This document shows positions 7,954 through 17,247 of a stretch of 53,442 nucleotides of DNA, piece after piece. The stretch comes from Oscillospiraceae bacterium. Its GTDB lineage: Bacteria > Bacillota > Clostridia > Oscillospirales > Oscillospiraceae. The notes beneath the pieces were generated by a model. The model ran no database searches, was not told where the DNA came from, and saw only the letters and a program-made list of their open reading frames with translations. The translations under genes were made by a program, and so were the position numbers. How positions within the stretch are numbered: the first letter of the stretch is position 1; the number at the start of each line of letters is the position of its first letter. The DNA lies in assembly GCA_021205095.1 (NCBI GenBank), contig JAJPYE010000025.1, positions 1 to 53,442 on the forward strand. The letters run 5' to 3'.

Positions 7954-8541
7954 TCATATCTGATATGTGCGGATGATGTTCTCTGCGATGACCCGGCGCT
8001 TGACACAGCGATCCATGGCGTTTTTCTCGATGAACCGATGGGCGTCCTTCTCCGTCATCTTAAACTGCTGAATCAGGATGAGCTTGGCCCGGTTCACCAG
8101 ACGCATTTCCTCCATCTTGGCCTCCAAACTCTCCGCCTTGGATTCAAGCTGGTGCAGCCGGTCGGAAACAGCAGCCATCATGTTCAGACTTTGCCGCAGG
8201 AGAACGGGATCCGCCGGACTTTTCAGGGCCATAAAGCCGTGGGCTTCCGCATAGCGGGAGGTGGTCTCAAACAGATCCGGCCCAGCCAGAAAAAGCACCC
8301 CGGCAGCACCGCTTTTTGCGGCCTCCATTCCCAGCCTTGCGCCGTCGTCAGAGGGAACGGATTCGTCTATGACTACCACATCAAAAGCTGTTTCACCCAG
8401 AACATAAGAAGCCTCGCGGGGAGCGCAGACGCTCAGCTCCGGGGCGAATCGATCAGCCGGAAGAAGCCCCGCAAATTGGGCAGCCGTTTCGTTGGAGTTC
8501 GTGATAAGCAGCAACGAAGCGTAGTGATGAGACTGAACCAT
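7954..8541 (-). CDS. ANTAR-domain RNA-binding response regulator (antiterminator)
   Basis: 195 residues with GAGGAGGG just upstream of the ATG. The N-terminal 120 residues form a receiver-like domain (VVVIDES resembles the phosphoacceptor strand). A coiled-coil linker (about 125-150) leads to a C-terminal ANTAR domain (AKLILIQQFKMTEKDAHRFI and following). ANTAR proteins bind tandem RNA hairpins with A1/G4 hexaloops and prevent terminator formation. The gene is divergent from glnA; in Clostridia ANTAR regulators beside glutamine synthetase genes control nitrogen genes. Its own leader contains an ANTAR-type hexaloop overlapping a terminator, suggesting autoregulation. No cognate histidine kinase is visible in the window. 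Confidence 0.88.
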   Translation of the reverse strand: MVQSHHYASLLLITNSNETAAQFAGLLPADRFAPELSVCAPREASYVLGETAFDVVVIDESVPSDDGARLGMEAAKSGAAGVLFLAGPDLFETTSRYAEAHGFMALKSPADPVLLRQSLNMMAAVSDRLHQLESKAESLEAKMEEMRLVNRAKLILIQQFKMTEKDAHRFIEKNAMDRCVKRRVIAENIIRTYQI

Positions 8542-8591
8542 TTTGACCCTCCTCTCATAATATGTATATACAGCCTAGCCGCCGGGCAGAT

Positions 8592-8636
8592 AAAACGAAA
8601 ACGCCCCCGGAACCGGCAAGGAGGCGCTCTCCTCCT
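8592..8636 (-). promoter_or_regulatory. Leader attenuator with ANTAR-type hexaloop
   Basis: In the minus-strand transcript, AGGAGG-AGAGCG-CCTCCT (8619-8636) is a 6 bp stem with a hexaloop that has A at position 1 and G at position 4, the ANTAR signature. Its 3' arm overlaps the 5' arm of a terminator (CGCCTCC pairing with GGGGGCG, 8602-8626) followed by TTTTCGTTTT. The two structures are mutually exclusive, as expected for ANTAR antitermination. I did not find a convincing second A1/G4 hairpin upstream. Confidence 0.6.
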
Positions 8637-8691
8637 GTCAGAACCGGCGAACGTCCCTGCTCACCTATAATGTATATGATGATACATATAA

Positions 8692-8720
8692 AGTATAACC
8701 TACCCTTTGCGGTTTGTCAA
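8692..8720 (-). promoter_or_regulatory. Promoter of the ANTAR regulator gene
   Basis: On the minus strand, TTGACA (8715-8720) and TATACT (8692-8697) have a 17-base spacer. This gives a leader of roughly 140 bases that contains the attenuator. Confidence 0.75.
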
Positions 8721-8800
8721 CCGGGCCTTAGCTATGTTTTGTGTTCATTTTCGGGGATGTGGTAAGTAATATTTTGTGAGTTTTACCTATGTTCTGGGAC

Positions 8801-8829
8801 TTGACAAACGGAAGAACAAAGTGTAAAAT
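8801..8829 (+). promoter_or_regulatory. Promoter of glnA
   Basis: TTGACA (8801-8806) and TAAAAT (8824-8829) are separated by 17 bases. Confidence 0.78.
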
Positions 8830-8834
8830 GCAAG

Positions 8835-8892
8835 AAAGAAACGGCAAAGGCGTCGCGGATTGGTTTCCGCATGCCCTGCCGTTTCTTTTGTC
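8835..8892 (+). terminator. Leader terminator (attenuator) upstream of glnA
   Basis: 11-12 bp complementary arms (core AAGAAACGGCA at 8836-8846 and its complement at 8877-8887) flank a 30-base loop that itself holds a GCGGA/TCCGC hairpin. TTTT follows. It lies between the glnA promoter and its ribosome binding site, so it should control readthrough. The inner hexaloop TTGGTT has G at position 4 but not A at position 1, so direct ANTAR binding is uncertain. Confidence 0.65.
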
Positions 8893-8940
8893 TGTAATGA
8901 CATATTCATAATTCATACTATATTGTAAAGGAGAGGCAAT

Positions 8941-11034
8941 ATGAGTAACGTAAGCGAAACATTTGGTTCCATGGTGTTTTCACCGGCGGTCATGCAGGCC
9001 CGTCTGCCCCATGACGTTTATAAAAAGGTGATGCACGCCATTAAGCATGACGAACGCCTGACCCCGGAAATTGCCGGCGTTGTGGCCAACGCCATGAAGG
9101 ATTGGGCCATTGAAAAGGGTGCTACACATTTTACACACTGGTTCCAGCCTATGACGGGTGTTACGGCGGAGAAGCACGACGGCTTCATTCACGCCACTGA
9201 CGACGGACGGGCGATTATGGAATTTTCCGGGAAAGAGCTTATCCAGGGCGAGCCGGATGCCTCCAGCTTCCCCTCCGGCGGTCTGCGCTCTACCTTTGAG
9301 GCCCGCGGCTATACGGCCTGGGATCCCACCAGCTACGCCTTTGTGAAGGACGGGGTGCTGTGTATTCCCACTGCCTTTGCCTCTTATACCGGCGAGGCGC
9401 TGGATAAAAAGACCCCGCTGCTCCGCTCTATGCAGGCGCTGAGCAAGCAGGCGGTTCGAATCCTGCGGCTGTTCGGCAACACGGAGGTTGGAAATGTAAG
9501 AGCTACCGCAGGCGCTGAGCAGGAATATTTCCTGATTGATAAATCTGTCTACGACAAGCGAGAGGATTTGATTTATACGGGCCGCACTTTGTTTGGCGCC
9601 CGTCCTCCAAAAGGACAGGAGTTGGATGACCATTATTTTGGCGCCATTAAGCCCCGCGTGTCTGCGTTTATGAAGGATCTGAACGAGGAGCTGTGGAAGC
9701 TGGGCGTGGTGGCCAAAACCGAGCATAACGAGGTGGCCCCCGCACAGCATGAGCTGGCGCCCGTGTTCAGCACGGTGAACATTGCCGCTGACCACAACCA
9801 GCTTACCATGGAGCTGATGCGCACCGTGGCCAAGCGTCATGGCATGGAGTGCCTGCTCCATGAAAAGCCCTTTGCCGGTGTGAATGGCAGCGGCAAGCAC
9901 AACAACTGGTCTATGTCCACGGATACCGGGGAGAACCTGCTGGAGCCGGGCGACACGCCGGGTCAGAATGCTCAGTTCCTGCTGTTTTTGTGCGCAGTGC
10001 TGAAAGCGGTCAATGATTATCAGGATCTGCTGCGCATTTCTGTTGCCACTGCCGGTAACGACCATCGACTGGGAGCCAACGAGGCGCCTCCCGCCATCCT
10101 GTCTGTCTATGTGGGCGACGAGCTGGCAGCCGTGCTGGACGCTATCCAGCATGAGGAACAGTATTTAGGCAGCGGCAAGGAACCGTTTAAAATCGGCGTC
10201 AGCGTTTTGCCGCGTTTCCCCAAGGATTCCACCGATCGGAACCGTACTTCCTCCTTTGCGTTCACCGGCAATAAGTTTGAGTTCCGTATGCCCGGCTCCT
10301 CTCAGTCCATTTCCGGGGCCAACATCACCCTGAATACCGCTGTGGCCGAGTCCCTGCGTATATTTGCCGACCGTCTGGAGGCGGCGGAGGATATGGACGC
10401 TGAGCTTCGTCAGCTCATCCACGATGTAGTGTGTGAGAACAGCCGTATTGTTTTCAACGGCAACGGTTATGACGACGCATGGGTGGCAGAGGCTGAGAAA
10501 CGGGGACTGCTGAACCTGCGTACCACCCCGGAGGCGCTGCCTTACTATATTAAGGATAAGAACATCAAGCTGTTCGAAACCCACAAGGTTCTGACTGGCA
10601 CTGAGGTACACTCCCGCTATGAGATCATGCAGGAGAACTACGCCAAGACCATTAAGATCGAGGCCATGACCATGGCGGATATGGTGCGGAAGGATATTTT
10701 GCCCGCCGTCAGCGCCTATACCGGCGACCTGGCCGGAGACGCTGCCGCCAAGAAGGCCGTTTCCGATGCGGTGGACATCTCCTATGAGACCATGACCATC
10801 TCCCGTTTGTCTGAGCTGCTGGCCCTTGCCACCAAGACCGTGGGCGTTCTGGATGCCGCCATCGTGGAGTCCGGCACCATCGCCGGGGTAGAGGAGCTTA
10901 GCAACTACTGCCGCGATAAGCTGTTTGCCACCATGAACGAGCTTCGCATCTATGTTGACGAGATGGAAACCATCACCAGCGCGGAGTATTGGCCCTATCC
11001 TTCCTACGGCGAAATGCTGTTTAGCGTGAGATAA
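8941..11034 (+). CDS. glnA: Glutamine synthetase type III (GlnN-like)
   Basis: 697 residues with AAAGGAGAGG upstream of the ATG. The length and the N-terminal [11 protein letters not shown] segment are typical of GSIII, which is much longer than the 440-470 residue GSI. The [12 protein letters not shown] motif carries ammonium/ATP site residues, and AGAEQEYF carries catalytic-domain metal ligands. It makes glutamine from glutamate, ammonium and ATP in the cytosol. Control is probably by leader termination together with the divergent ANTAR protein. asnA follows after a terminator and its own promoter, so the two nitrogen genes are separate units. Confidence 0.96.
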   Translation: MSNVSETFGSMVFSPAVMQARLPHDVYKKVMHAIKHDERLTPEIAGVVANAMKDWAIEKGATHFTHWFQPMTGVTAEKHDGFIHATDDGRAIMEFSGKELIQGEPDASSFPSGGLRSTFEARGYTAWDPTSYAFVKDGVLCIPTAFASYTGEALDKKTPLLRSMQALSKQAVRILRLFGNTEVGNVRATAGAEQEYFLIDKSVYDKREDLIYTGRTLFGARPPKGQELDDHYFGAIKPRVSAFMKDLNEELWKLGVVAKTEHNEVAPAQHELAPVFSTVNIAADHNQLTMELMRTVAKRHGMECLLHEKPFAGVNGSGKHNNWSMSTDTGENLLEPGDTPGQNAQFLLFLCAVLKAVNDYQDLLRISVATAGNDHRLGANEAPPAILSVYVGDELAAVLDAIQHEEQYLGSGKEPFKIGVSVLPRFPKDSTDRNRTSSFAFTGNKFEFRMPGSSQSISGANITLNTAVAESLRIFADRLEAAEDMDAELRQLIHDVVCENSRIVFNGNGYDDAWVAEAEKRGLLNLRTTPEALPYYIKDKNIKLFETHKVLTGTEVHSRYEIMQENYAKTIKIEAMTMADMVRKDILPAVSAYTGDLAGDAAAKKAVSDAVDISYETMTISRLSELLALATKTVGVLDAAIVESGTIAGVEELSNYCRDKLFATMNELRIYVDEMETITSAEYWPYPSYGEMLFSVR

Positions 11035-11053
11035 GAAAATAATATACCGAGCG

Positions 11054-11095
11054 GGTCTTTTGTCCTGTGATACCGGGACAAAAGACCTTGCTTTG
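11054..11095 (+). terminator. Terminator of glnA
   Basis: Perfect 12 bp arms (GGTCTTTTGTCC at 11054-11065 and its complement at 11076-11087) are followed by a T-rich tail (TTGCTTTG). Confidence 0.8.
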
Positions 11096-11140
11096 CGTAA
11101 TTCGTGACGCCGGGATGCCTGATTTTCTGTGAATTTTACA

Positions 11141-11169
11141 TTGACACCGCTGGGAATTAGGGTTATCCT
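11141..11169 (+). promoter_or_regulatory. Promoter of asnA
   Basis: TTGACA (11141-11146) and TATCCT (11164-11169) have a 17-base spacer, about 40 bases upstream of the asnA start. Confidence 0.7.
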
Positions 11170-11210
11170 AGATACACAAATAATTTACGATGGAACTGGA
11201 GGTAAACCCC

Positions 11211-12218
11211 ATGCTCACCATCCCAGAGGGCTATAAGACCGTCCTCGATGTATATGATACACAGCGCTGTATTGAGTTTATCAAATCCCGCTTCCAGAAG
11301 AATTTGGGGGCGGCGCTTAATCTGAAACGGGTATCCGCCCCGCTGTTTGTCCGGGCCGACACTGGCCTGAACGACAACCTGAACGGCGTGGAGCGCCCGG
11401 TTTCCTTTGAGGTTCCCGCCACAGGGACGGGGGAGTACCAGATCGTGCAGTCCCTGGCCAAGTGGAAGCGCTGGGCCTTGCGGGAGTACGATTTCCGGGA
11501 GGGCAACGGCCTTTACACGGACATGAACGCCATCCGGCGGGACGAGCCGGTGCTGGATAATCTTCACTCCGTCTATGTTGACCAGTGGGACTGGGAGAAG
11601 GTCATATCTCCGGCGGATCGGAATATGGACTATCTCCAGGACACGGTGGAGCGCATTGTCAGCGCCATTGTGATGACCAGTGAGGAGGTTCACTGGGAGT
11701 TCCCGCAGATTAAAACGGTTTTGACCAAAAAGGTGGCCTTCATCACCACCCAGGCACTGGAGGATATGTACCCCGACCTGACCCCGGCGGAGCGGGAGAA
11801 CGAATACACCCGGAACCACGAGACGGTGTTCCTGATGAAAATCGGCAAAAAGCTCCACTCCGGCACCGTCCACGATGGCCGCGCCCCTGACTATGACGAC
11901 TGGGAGCTGAACGGCGACATTCTGATGCGTAACCATGTGCTTGACCGGGCCTTTGAGGTTTCTTCTATGGGCATCCGGGTTGACCCGGAGACCCTGGATC
12001 GTCAGCTCACCATTGCCGGGTGCGACGACCGGCGGGAGCTGCCCTTCCACAAGGCGCTGCTGGCCGGAGAGCTTCCCCAGACCATCGGCGGGGGCATCGG
12101 CCAGTCCCGGCTGTGCATGCTCCTGATGGGCTGCGCCCATATCGGCGAAGTGCAGTCCGGCGTATGGGACGATGTCACCAGAGCTGCCTGCCGTGCCGCA
12201 GGCATCAGACTGCTGTAA
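11211..12218 (+). CDS. asnA: Aspartate-ammonia ligase
   Basis: 335 residues. The start at 11211 is chosen because TGGAGGT lies about 7 bases upstream; the ATG seven codons earlier has no site. It matches the ammonia-dependent, AMP-forming asparagine synthetase family related to class II tRNA synthetases: the N-terminal LKRVSAPLFV segment and the C-terminal GGGIGQSRLCM motif that closes the ATP site. It makes asparagine from aspartate, ammonium and ATP. It lies between glutamine synthetase and the citrate-to-2-oxoglutarate genes, consistent with an ammonium-assimilation neighbourhood. Confidence 0.96.
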   Translation: MLTIPEGYKTVLDVYDTQRCIEFIKSRFQKNLGAALNLKRVSAPLFVRADTGLNDNLNGVERPVSFEVPATGTGEYQIVQSLAKWKRWALREYDFREGNGLYTDMNAIRRDEPVLDNLHSVYVDQWDWEKVISPADRNMDYLQDTVERIVSAIVMTSEEVHWEFPQIKTVLTKKVAFITTQALEDMYPDLTPAERENEYTRNHETVFLMKIGKKLHSGTVHDGRAPDYDDWELNGDILMRNHVLDRAFEVSSMGIRVDPETLDRQLTIAGCDDRRELPFHKALLAGELPQTIGGGIGQSRLCMLLMGCAHIGEVQSGVWDDVTRAACRAAGIRLL

Positions 12219-12235
12219 TATAGGAAAATATAAAA

Positions 12236-12273
12236 CAGGGCAAGACAAACCGCAGCGGGTCTGTCTTGCCCTG
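12236..12273. terminator. Convergent terminator between asnA and icd
   Basis: Perfect 12 bp arms (CAGGGCAAGACA at 12236-12247 and its complement at 12262-12273) enclose a 14-base loop, serving the facing asnA and icd genes. Confidence 0.75.
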
Positions 12274-12303
12274 AATTTCTTGATTCGAGCCTGTCCGTCC
12301 CCG

Positions 12304-13485
12304 TCAGCCAAGGCGGGCGCGGACGGCGGAGAGGAAGGTTTCGGTGTCCACGCTGGTCTCCGCGCCGGTGAGGGCGGCCATGTCCTTGGTGACGATTCCG
12401 TCCCCGATGGCCTGGAGGCTGGCCTGCTCCAGCCGGTCTCCGAAGGCTTGCAGGTCAGCCAGTCCGTCCAGCTCCCCCCGCTTCCGCAGGGCCCCGGCCC
12501 AGGCGAAGATGGTGGCCATGGGGTCGGTGGAGGTCTTTTCCCCCTGCTGGCGGCGATACCAGTGGCGGGTGACTGTTCCGTGGGCTGCCTCATAGACATA
12601 CCGCCCCGACGGGGAAATCAGCACGCTGCTCATCAGGGCCAAGGCCCCGAAGGCCGCGCCGATCATGTCGCTCATCACGTCCCCGTCATAGTTTTTCAGC
12701 GCCCAGACAAATCCCCCCTGGGAGCGCATACAGCGGGCCACCGCGTCGTCTATCAGGGTATAGAAATAAGTAATGCCCGCCCCGGCGAAGCGGTCTTTAT
12801 ATTCCCCGTCGTACACCTCCTGGAAGATGTCCCGGAAGCGGCCATCGTAGGTCTGGGAGATGGTATCCTTGCAGGAAAACCACAAGTCCTGGCCCTTGTC
12901 CAGGGCGCAGGCAAAGCAGCTTCTGGCGAAGGAGCGGATGCTGTCGTCCGTGTTGTACATCCCCATCACCACGCCGGGGCCTTTGAAATCGAAAATGGTC
13001 TTGTCCGCGCCGTTGCCCGTCAGCTTCACCGTGCCGGGGCCGGGAACCCGGTACTCCGTACCCTTATACAAATCCCCGTAGCTGTGGCGGGCGATGGTGA
13101 TCGGCTCCTTCCAGCAGGACACCAGGGGTACGGCTCCCGGCAGAAGGATGGGGGCGCGGAAGGTGGTGCCGTCCAGATAGGCCCGGATGGTGCCGTTGGG
13201 GCTGGGGTACATCCGGGAGAGGTGGTATTCCTCCATCCGCTTGGCGTTGGGGGTGATGGTGGCGCACTTCACGCCCACGCCCCATTGTTCCACCGCCCTG
13301 GCTGCGTCCATGGTCACGCCGTCGTCCGTCCGCTCCCGCTCCGGCAGGCCCAGGTCATAATACTCCGTTTTCAAATCCACGAAGGGAGCGATAAGCTCCT
13401 CTTTGATCTGCGCCCACATCAGGCGGGTCATCTCGTCCCCGTCCATCTCCACGATGGGGGTCTGCATGGTAATCTTCTCAGCCAT
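12304..13485 (-). CDS. icd: Isocitrate dehydrogenase (NADP type)
   Basis: 393 residues with AAGGAGG six bases before the ATG. It oxidatively decarboxylates isocitrate to 2-oxoglutarate. The eukaryote-like homodimeric IDH group is indicated by the N-terminus (TPIVEMDGDEMTR), the isocitrate-binding SPNGTIRAYLDGT region, the metal-binding NYDGDVMSD segment and EAAHGTVTRHWYRR near the NADP site. The gene starts inside the last codons of the aconitase gene (8-base overlap), so the two are cotranscribed and coupled. With citrate synthase diverging upstream they form the oxidative half-cycle that supplies 2-oxoglutarate for glutamate. Confidence 0.95.
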   Translation of the reverse strand: MAEKITMQTPIVEMDGDEMTRLMWAQIKEELIAPFVDLKTEYYDLGLPERERTDDGVTMDAARAVEQWGVGVKCATITPNAKRMEEYHLSRMYPSPNGTIRAYLDGTTFRAPILLPGAVPLVSCWKEPITIARHSYGDLYKGTEYRVPGPGTVKLTGNGADKTIFDFKGPGVVMGMYNTDDSIRSFARSCFACALDKGQDLWFSCKDTISQTYDGRFRDIFQEVYDGEYKDRFAGAGITYFYTLIDDAVARCMRSQGGFVWALKNYDGDVMSDMIGAAFGALALMSSVLISPSGRYVYEAAHGTVTRHWYRRQQGEKTSTDPMATIFAWAGALRKRGELDGLADLQAFGDRLEQASLQAIGDGIVTKDMAALTGAETSVDTETFLSAVRARLG

Positions 13486-15496
13486 TTTGCGCCTCCTTAC
13501 GCAGCCGGTACCAGTTCATCAGGCACCCGGCCAGCAGAATCTCCCGCTCCTTGGGGGAGAGGGTTCCCAGGCCCAGGGTAATTTCCCTGCCCCGGAAAAG
13601 GCCCGTCACCTGCTCCGCCCCGGAGGCGATGGCCTCCCGGATGCCGGGAACGGTGAGAACCTCCCCCGGCTCGGCCTCAAAGGGGCCGTCATACAGGAAG
13701 GGCAGGATGCCCCAGTTGATCAGGTTCGAGCGGTAGCGCTTGGTGGCGTATTCCTGGGCCACGTTGGCCGCGCCCCCCAGCACCCGCTGGCAGGAGGCTG
13801 CCTGTTCCCGTGCCGAGCCGTCCCCCGGCTTCACGGCGTATATGGCGCTGGCCTTCCCCTGGGCCTGCAAGGTCTGACAGCGTGACACATACTCCGGCAC
13901 CCGGCGGGACAGGGCGAAGGAGGCCAGCTTGATGGGGTCGGAGCGATAGCTGGACGTCTCCCCGGAGGGAATCAGCTCGTCCGTGGTGGTGACAGGGTCC
14001 TGAATCACCGCCGTGAAGGTGACTTCCAAATCTTCCGGCATGGGCGGTATCTCCGGCCAGGGGCGGATGCCGGGGCCATAGCGCAGCTCCTCCGCAGGCT
14101 GAGGGTTCCCGAAGCCGTGATACACCCGGCTGGCGTAGGGGGCGGGGTCGTAGCAGTCCTCCACCACGGGAGGTTCATAGTCGATCTCCGTGGCCGGGGT
14201 GATAATGCCGCCGTTCGCGGCAGTGGCGGCAATGGAGCGGGCGTCCATCAAAATCACCTCCGCCCGCTGGCCCTGGCCAGGCTGACTCCCCTCCCGGTTG
14301 GGGAAGTTCCGGGTGGTATGGCGCAGGCTGACGCTGTCGTTGGCCGGAACGTCCCCTGCCCCGAAGCACGGCCCGCAGAAGGAGGGCTTCAGCACCGCTC
14401 CGGCCTCCAAAAGCCGCTGGACAGAGCCGTTTTGGATGGCCGCCATATTCACCGGCACGCTGGCGGGATAGACGGACAGGTCAAAGTACCCGTTCCCGGT
14501 CTGGCGGCCCTTCAAAATGGCGGCGGCCTCTGCGATATTCTCTAGAAGCCCCCCGGCGCAGCCGGCAATGATGCCCTGGCCCGCCCGGCGGCCCGCGATC
14601 TCCGACACCGGCACCGCCTTGGAGGGGTGGAAGGGCATGGCCGCCATCGGCACGATAGTGGACAAATCCAGCTCCACCATGCCGTCGTACAAGGCCCCGT
14701 CCGCCGGAGCCATGGAGCGATACGCCTCCCCCCGGCCCCGGAGGGCCAGCCAGGCTTGGGTCTTTTCATCCGTTTGCCAGAGGCTGGAGAGACAGGCAGT
14801 CTCCGTGGTCATCACATCCACGCCCATGCGCCAGTCCATCGAAAGTCCCGCTATTCCGGGGCCTGCAAACTCCAGCACCGCGTTTTTCACAAAACCGTTG
14901 GGGAACACTGCCCCGCAAAGGGCCAGCGCCGCGTCGTGGGGCCCAACGCCCTGCCGGGGTTTCCCTGTCACATAGACCAGTACTACCTTATGCTCCGGCA
15001 CCTCATAGGGATCGCCCAGAAGCTGCTTCACAAGCTCCGGGCCGCCCTCCCCGATGCCCATGGTGCCAAGGGCGCCGTAGCGGGTGTGGCTGTCGGAGCC
15101 GAGAATCATGCCCCCGCAGCGGGCCAGGGCCTCTCTCGCATACTGATGTATCACCGCCATGTTGGCCGGGACGTACTCCCCGCCGAATTTTTTCGCGGCA
15201 GACAGGCCGAACACATGGTCATCCGCGTTGATGGTTCCCCCCACGGCGCACAGGCTGTTGTGGCAGTTTGTCAGCACATAGGGGATGTGAAACCGCTCCA
15301 GGCCGGAGGCCAGGGCCGTCTGTATCACGCCCACATAGGTTATGTCATGGCTTATAAGCGCGTCAAAGCGCACCTGCCGCCCCCCGTGGGCGGCCAGCAC
15401 CCCGGCGGACATGGTTTTGCCCGTATCCCCGGCGGGCGTAGGCTCCGTCGGCGCTCCCTTTTGCCACATGACCGGCTTATCTGTCAGCTTTATCAT
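13478..15496 (-). CDS. acn: Aconitate hydratase
   Basis: 672 residues with GGGGGATGAG upstream of the ATG. It isomerises citrate to isocitrate using a [4Fe-4S] cluster. The cluster-ligand regions TACLSS and FCGPCFGAGD are visible, as are the substrate-site motif GSDSHTRYGALG and the C-terminal swivel domain (about residues 480-672) with NWGILPF. The length fits the shorter, AcnA/mitochondrial-like forms found in Clostridia. It is the first gene of a two-gene operon with icd and diverges from citrate synthase. Confidence 0.95.
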   Translation of the reverse strand: MIKLTDKPVMWQKGAPTEPTPAGDTGKTMSAGVLAAHGGRQVRFDALISHDITYVGVIQTALASGLERFHIPYVLTNCHNSLCAVGGTINADDHVFGLSAAKKFGGEYVPANMAVIHQYAREALARCGGMILGSDSHTRYGALGTMGIGEGGPELVKQLLGDPYEVPEHKVVLVYVTGKPRQGVGPHDAALALCGAVFPNGFVKNAVLEFAGPGIAGLSMDWRMGVDVMTTETACLSSLWQTDEKTQAWLALRGRGEAYRSMAPADGALYDGMVELDLSTIVPMAAMPFHPSKAVPVSEIAGRRAGQGIIAGCAGGLLENIAEAAAILKGRQTGNGYFDLSVYPASVPVNMAAIQNGSVQRLLEAGAVLKPSFCGPCFGAGDVPANDSVSLRHTTRNFPNREGSQPGQGQRAEVILMDARSIAATAANGGIITPATEIDYEPPVVEDCYDPAPYASRVYHGFGNPQPAEELRYGPGIRPWPEIPPMPEDLEVTFTAVIQDPVTTTDELIPSGETSSYRSDPIKLASFALSRRVPEYVSRCQTLQAQGKASAIYAVKPGDGSAREQAASCQRVLGGAANVAQEYATKRYRSNLINWGILPFLYDGPFEAEPGEVLTVPGIREAIASGAEQVTGLFRGREITLGLGTLSPKEREILLAGCLMNWYRLRKEAQNG

Positions 15497-15531
15497 GCTC
15501 TCATCCCCCTGTTTGCCTTTATTCTCCGCCT

Positions 15532-15560
15532 ATTATACAACGTCCCACCCCGGTTCGTAA
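15532..15560 (-). promoter_or_regulatory. Promoter of acn-icd
   Basis: On the minus strand, a perfect TATAAT (15532-15537) lies 17 bases from a weak -35 TTACGA (15555-15560), a pattern suggesting help from an activator. Confidence 0.55.
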
Positions 15561-15698
15561 ACAGTTTTTCTACTGTGAAACATTACAAAAAATACATACT
15601 CTTTGGCGCTTATATTGTGATAAATTGCAAAAACATCCTCACAAACCCCACCTTTTCCCGGCTTTCAAAGCCAATTTTGAATTTTTTGAAATTAAAAC

Positions 15699-15727
15699 TT
15701 GCAAAACCAAAAATAAGGGCCTATAAT
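15699..15727 (+). promoter_or_regulatory. Promoter of citrate synthase
   Basis: TTGCAA (15699-15704) and TATAAT (15722-15727) have a 17-base spacer. The AT-rich 15560-15700 stretch between the divergent promoters could hold shared operators; I see no clear palindrome. Confidence 0.7.
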
Positions 15728-15762
15728 AGAGGCATGATTCGGGAAAGGGGAAGAGGAATCCT

Positions 15763-17121
15763 ATGGAAGCTCAGGAACACATACTCACCAAATATATGCC
15801 CGCCCTGTGCGCCGACGCGGCGGACAGGTACGCCATCGACCCGGCCTATTTCACCCGCGTCCACCGGGGCCTGCGCAATGACGACGGCACCGGCGTAATG
15901 ATCGGCGCTACTCGCATTGGCAGCGTCCGCGGCTATACCATGGATGAAGGCGAACGGATTCCCATGGACGGCCAGCTCTACTATCGGGGCATATCCGTTT
16001 CAGACCTGGTGCAGAGCCATTGGGAAAACGACACCTTCGGCTATGAGGAGGTGGCCTATCTTCTCCTGCTGGGCAAGCTCCCGAACCAGAAGCAGCTCGA
16101 CCTGTTTTCCGCCATGCTGGCGGATGTGCGGCCCCTGCCTCCCGGCTTTTTCGAGGATATGATTCTGAAAAATCCCAGCCCGGACGTGATGAACGGCCTG
16201 GCCAGGGGCGTTCTGGCCCTATATGCCTATGACCCCAGCCCGGAGGACAGATCGGTGGAAAAGCTGATGTGCCAGTGCGTCAGCCTGATCGCCCGGCTGC
16301 CGGTTATCGTGGCCCATACCTACGCCGTGAAGCGCCACGTATACGACGGCAAAAGCCTTTATATCCACCACCCCAAGGATGAACTGTCCTTGGCGGAAAA
16401 TTTCCTGCGTCTGGCCAGAACAGACAAAAACTATACGGACGCAGAGGCAAAGCTCCTTGACCTGATGCTTATCCTCCACGCGGAGCATGGCGGCGGCAAC
16501 AACTCCGCCTTCGTCTGCCGCGCCCTGTCCTCCTCTGGGACAGACACCTATTCCGCTATTGCCGGGGCCATCAGCTCCCTGAAAGGCCCGCTCCACGGCG
16601 GCGCGAACGCCAAGGTTATGGAGATGTTCGAGTACATCCGCCAGTATGTGGATGAGGACAGCAGCGACACCCAGATTCGGGACTGCCTTCTGACCCTTCT
16701 CAGCGGCGAGGGAGGCGACCGCTCCGGCAAGCTTTATGGTCTGGGCCACGCGGTCTATACAAAATCCGACCCGCGGGCCGTTATCATCAAAAAATACGCC
16801 CGAAACATGGCGCGGGAAAAGGGCCTTTTAGGCGACATGGAGCTGCGGGAGCGGGTGGAACGCATAGGCGTGGCGCTTTTGCAGGAAAAGAAAAAAGAGG
16901 GCTTTCCCATGTGCGCCAACGTGGATTTCTATTCCGGCTTCGTATACAGTATGCTGGGGATTCCCGCCGACCTGTATACGCCGCTGTTCGCCATTGCCCG
17001 TATTGCCGGCTGGTGCGCTCACAGAATCGAGGAGGTTCTGACCGGGGGCCGCATTATGCGCCCTGCCTATCGGGCCGTTATGGATCGCAGCGGGTATGTA
17101 CCCATGTATCAGCGGACATAA
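15763..17121 (+). CDS. gltA: Citrate synthase
   Basis: 452 residues with GGGGAAGAGG upstream. It condenses oxaloacetate and acetyl-CoA to citrate. Active-site elements are visible: histidines in HAEHGGGNNSAFV and LHGGANAK, the GLGHAVYTKSDPRA segment and the catalytic aspartate in CANVDFYSGF. The N-terminus is longer than in the minimal family, typical of clostridial si-type citrate synthases. It diverges from acn-icd with a shared intergenic region, so the three enzymes probably respond together to glutamate demand. Confidence 0.95.
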   Translation: MEAQEHILTKYMPALCADAADRYAIDPAYFTRVHRGLRNDDGTGVMIGATRIGSVRGYTMDEGERIPMDGQLYYRGISVSDLVQSHWENDTFGYEEVAYLLLLGKLPNQKQLDLFSAMLADVRPLPPGFFEDMILKNPSPDVMNGLARGVLALYAYDPSPEDRSVEKLMCQCVSLIARLPVIVAHTYAVKRHVYDGKSLYIHHPKDELSLAENFLRLARTDKNYTDAEAKLLDLMLILHAEHGGGNNSAFVCRALSSSGTDTYSAIAGAISSLKGPLHGGANAKVMEMFEYIRQYVDEDSSDTQIRDCLLTLLSGEGGDRSGKLYGLGHAVYTKSDPRAVIIKKYARNMAREKGLLGDMELRERVERIGVALLQEKKKEGFPMCANVDFYSGFVYSMLGIPADLYTPLFAIARIAGWCAHRIEEVLTGGRIMRPAYRAVMDRSGYVPMYQRT

Positions 17122-17161
17122 TTTGTTTTAAAAAACTTCATAATATAGATTTGAAAATCAG

Positions 17162-17190
17162 TTGACAGACTATAGGAAACCTGCTATGAT
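17162..17190 (+). promoter_or_regulatory. Promoter of degV
   Basis: TTGACA (17162-17167) and TATGAT (17185-17190) are 17 bases apart. Confidence 0.7.
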
Positions 17191-17247
17191 ACAGATAATC
17201 TGGTTTTTAAAAACAGGTAATGCCATTTTGCATGGGAGGTTTTGCCT

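Noticed and set aside
8980-10152. 390-codon minus-strand frame opposite glnA
   Set aside because: The glnA product is clearly recognised over its full length, so this is an antisense shadow.
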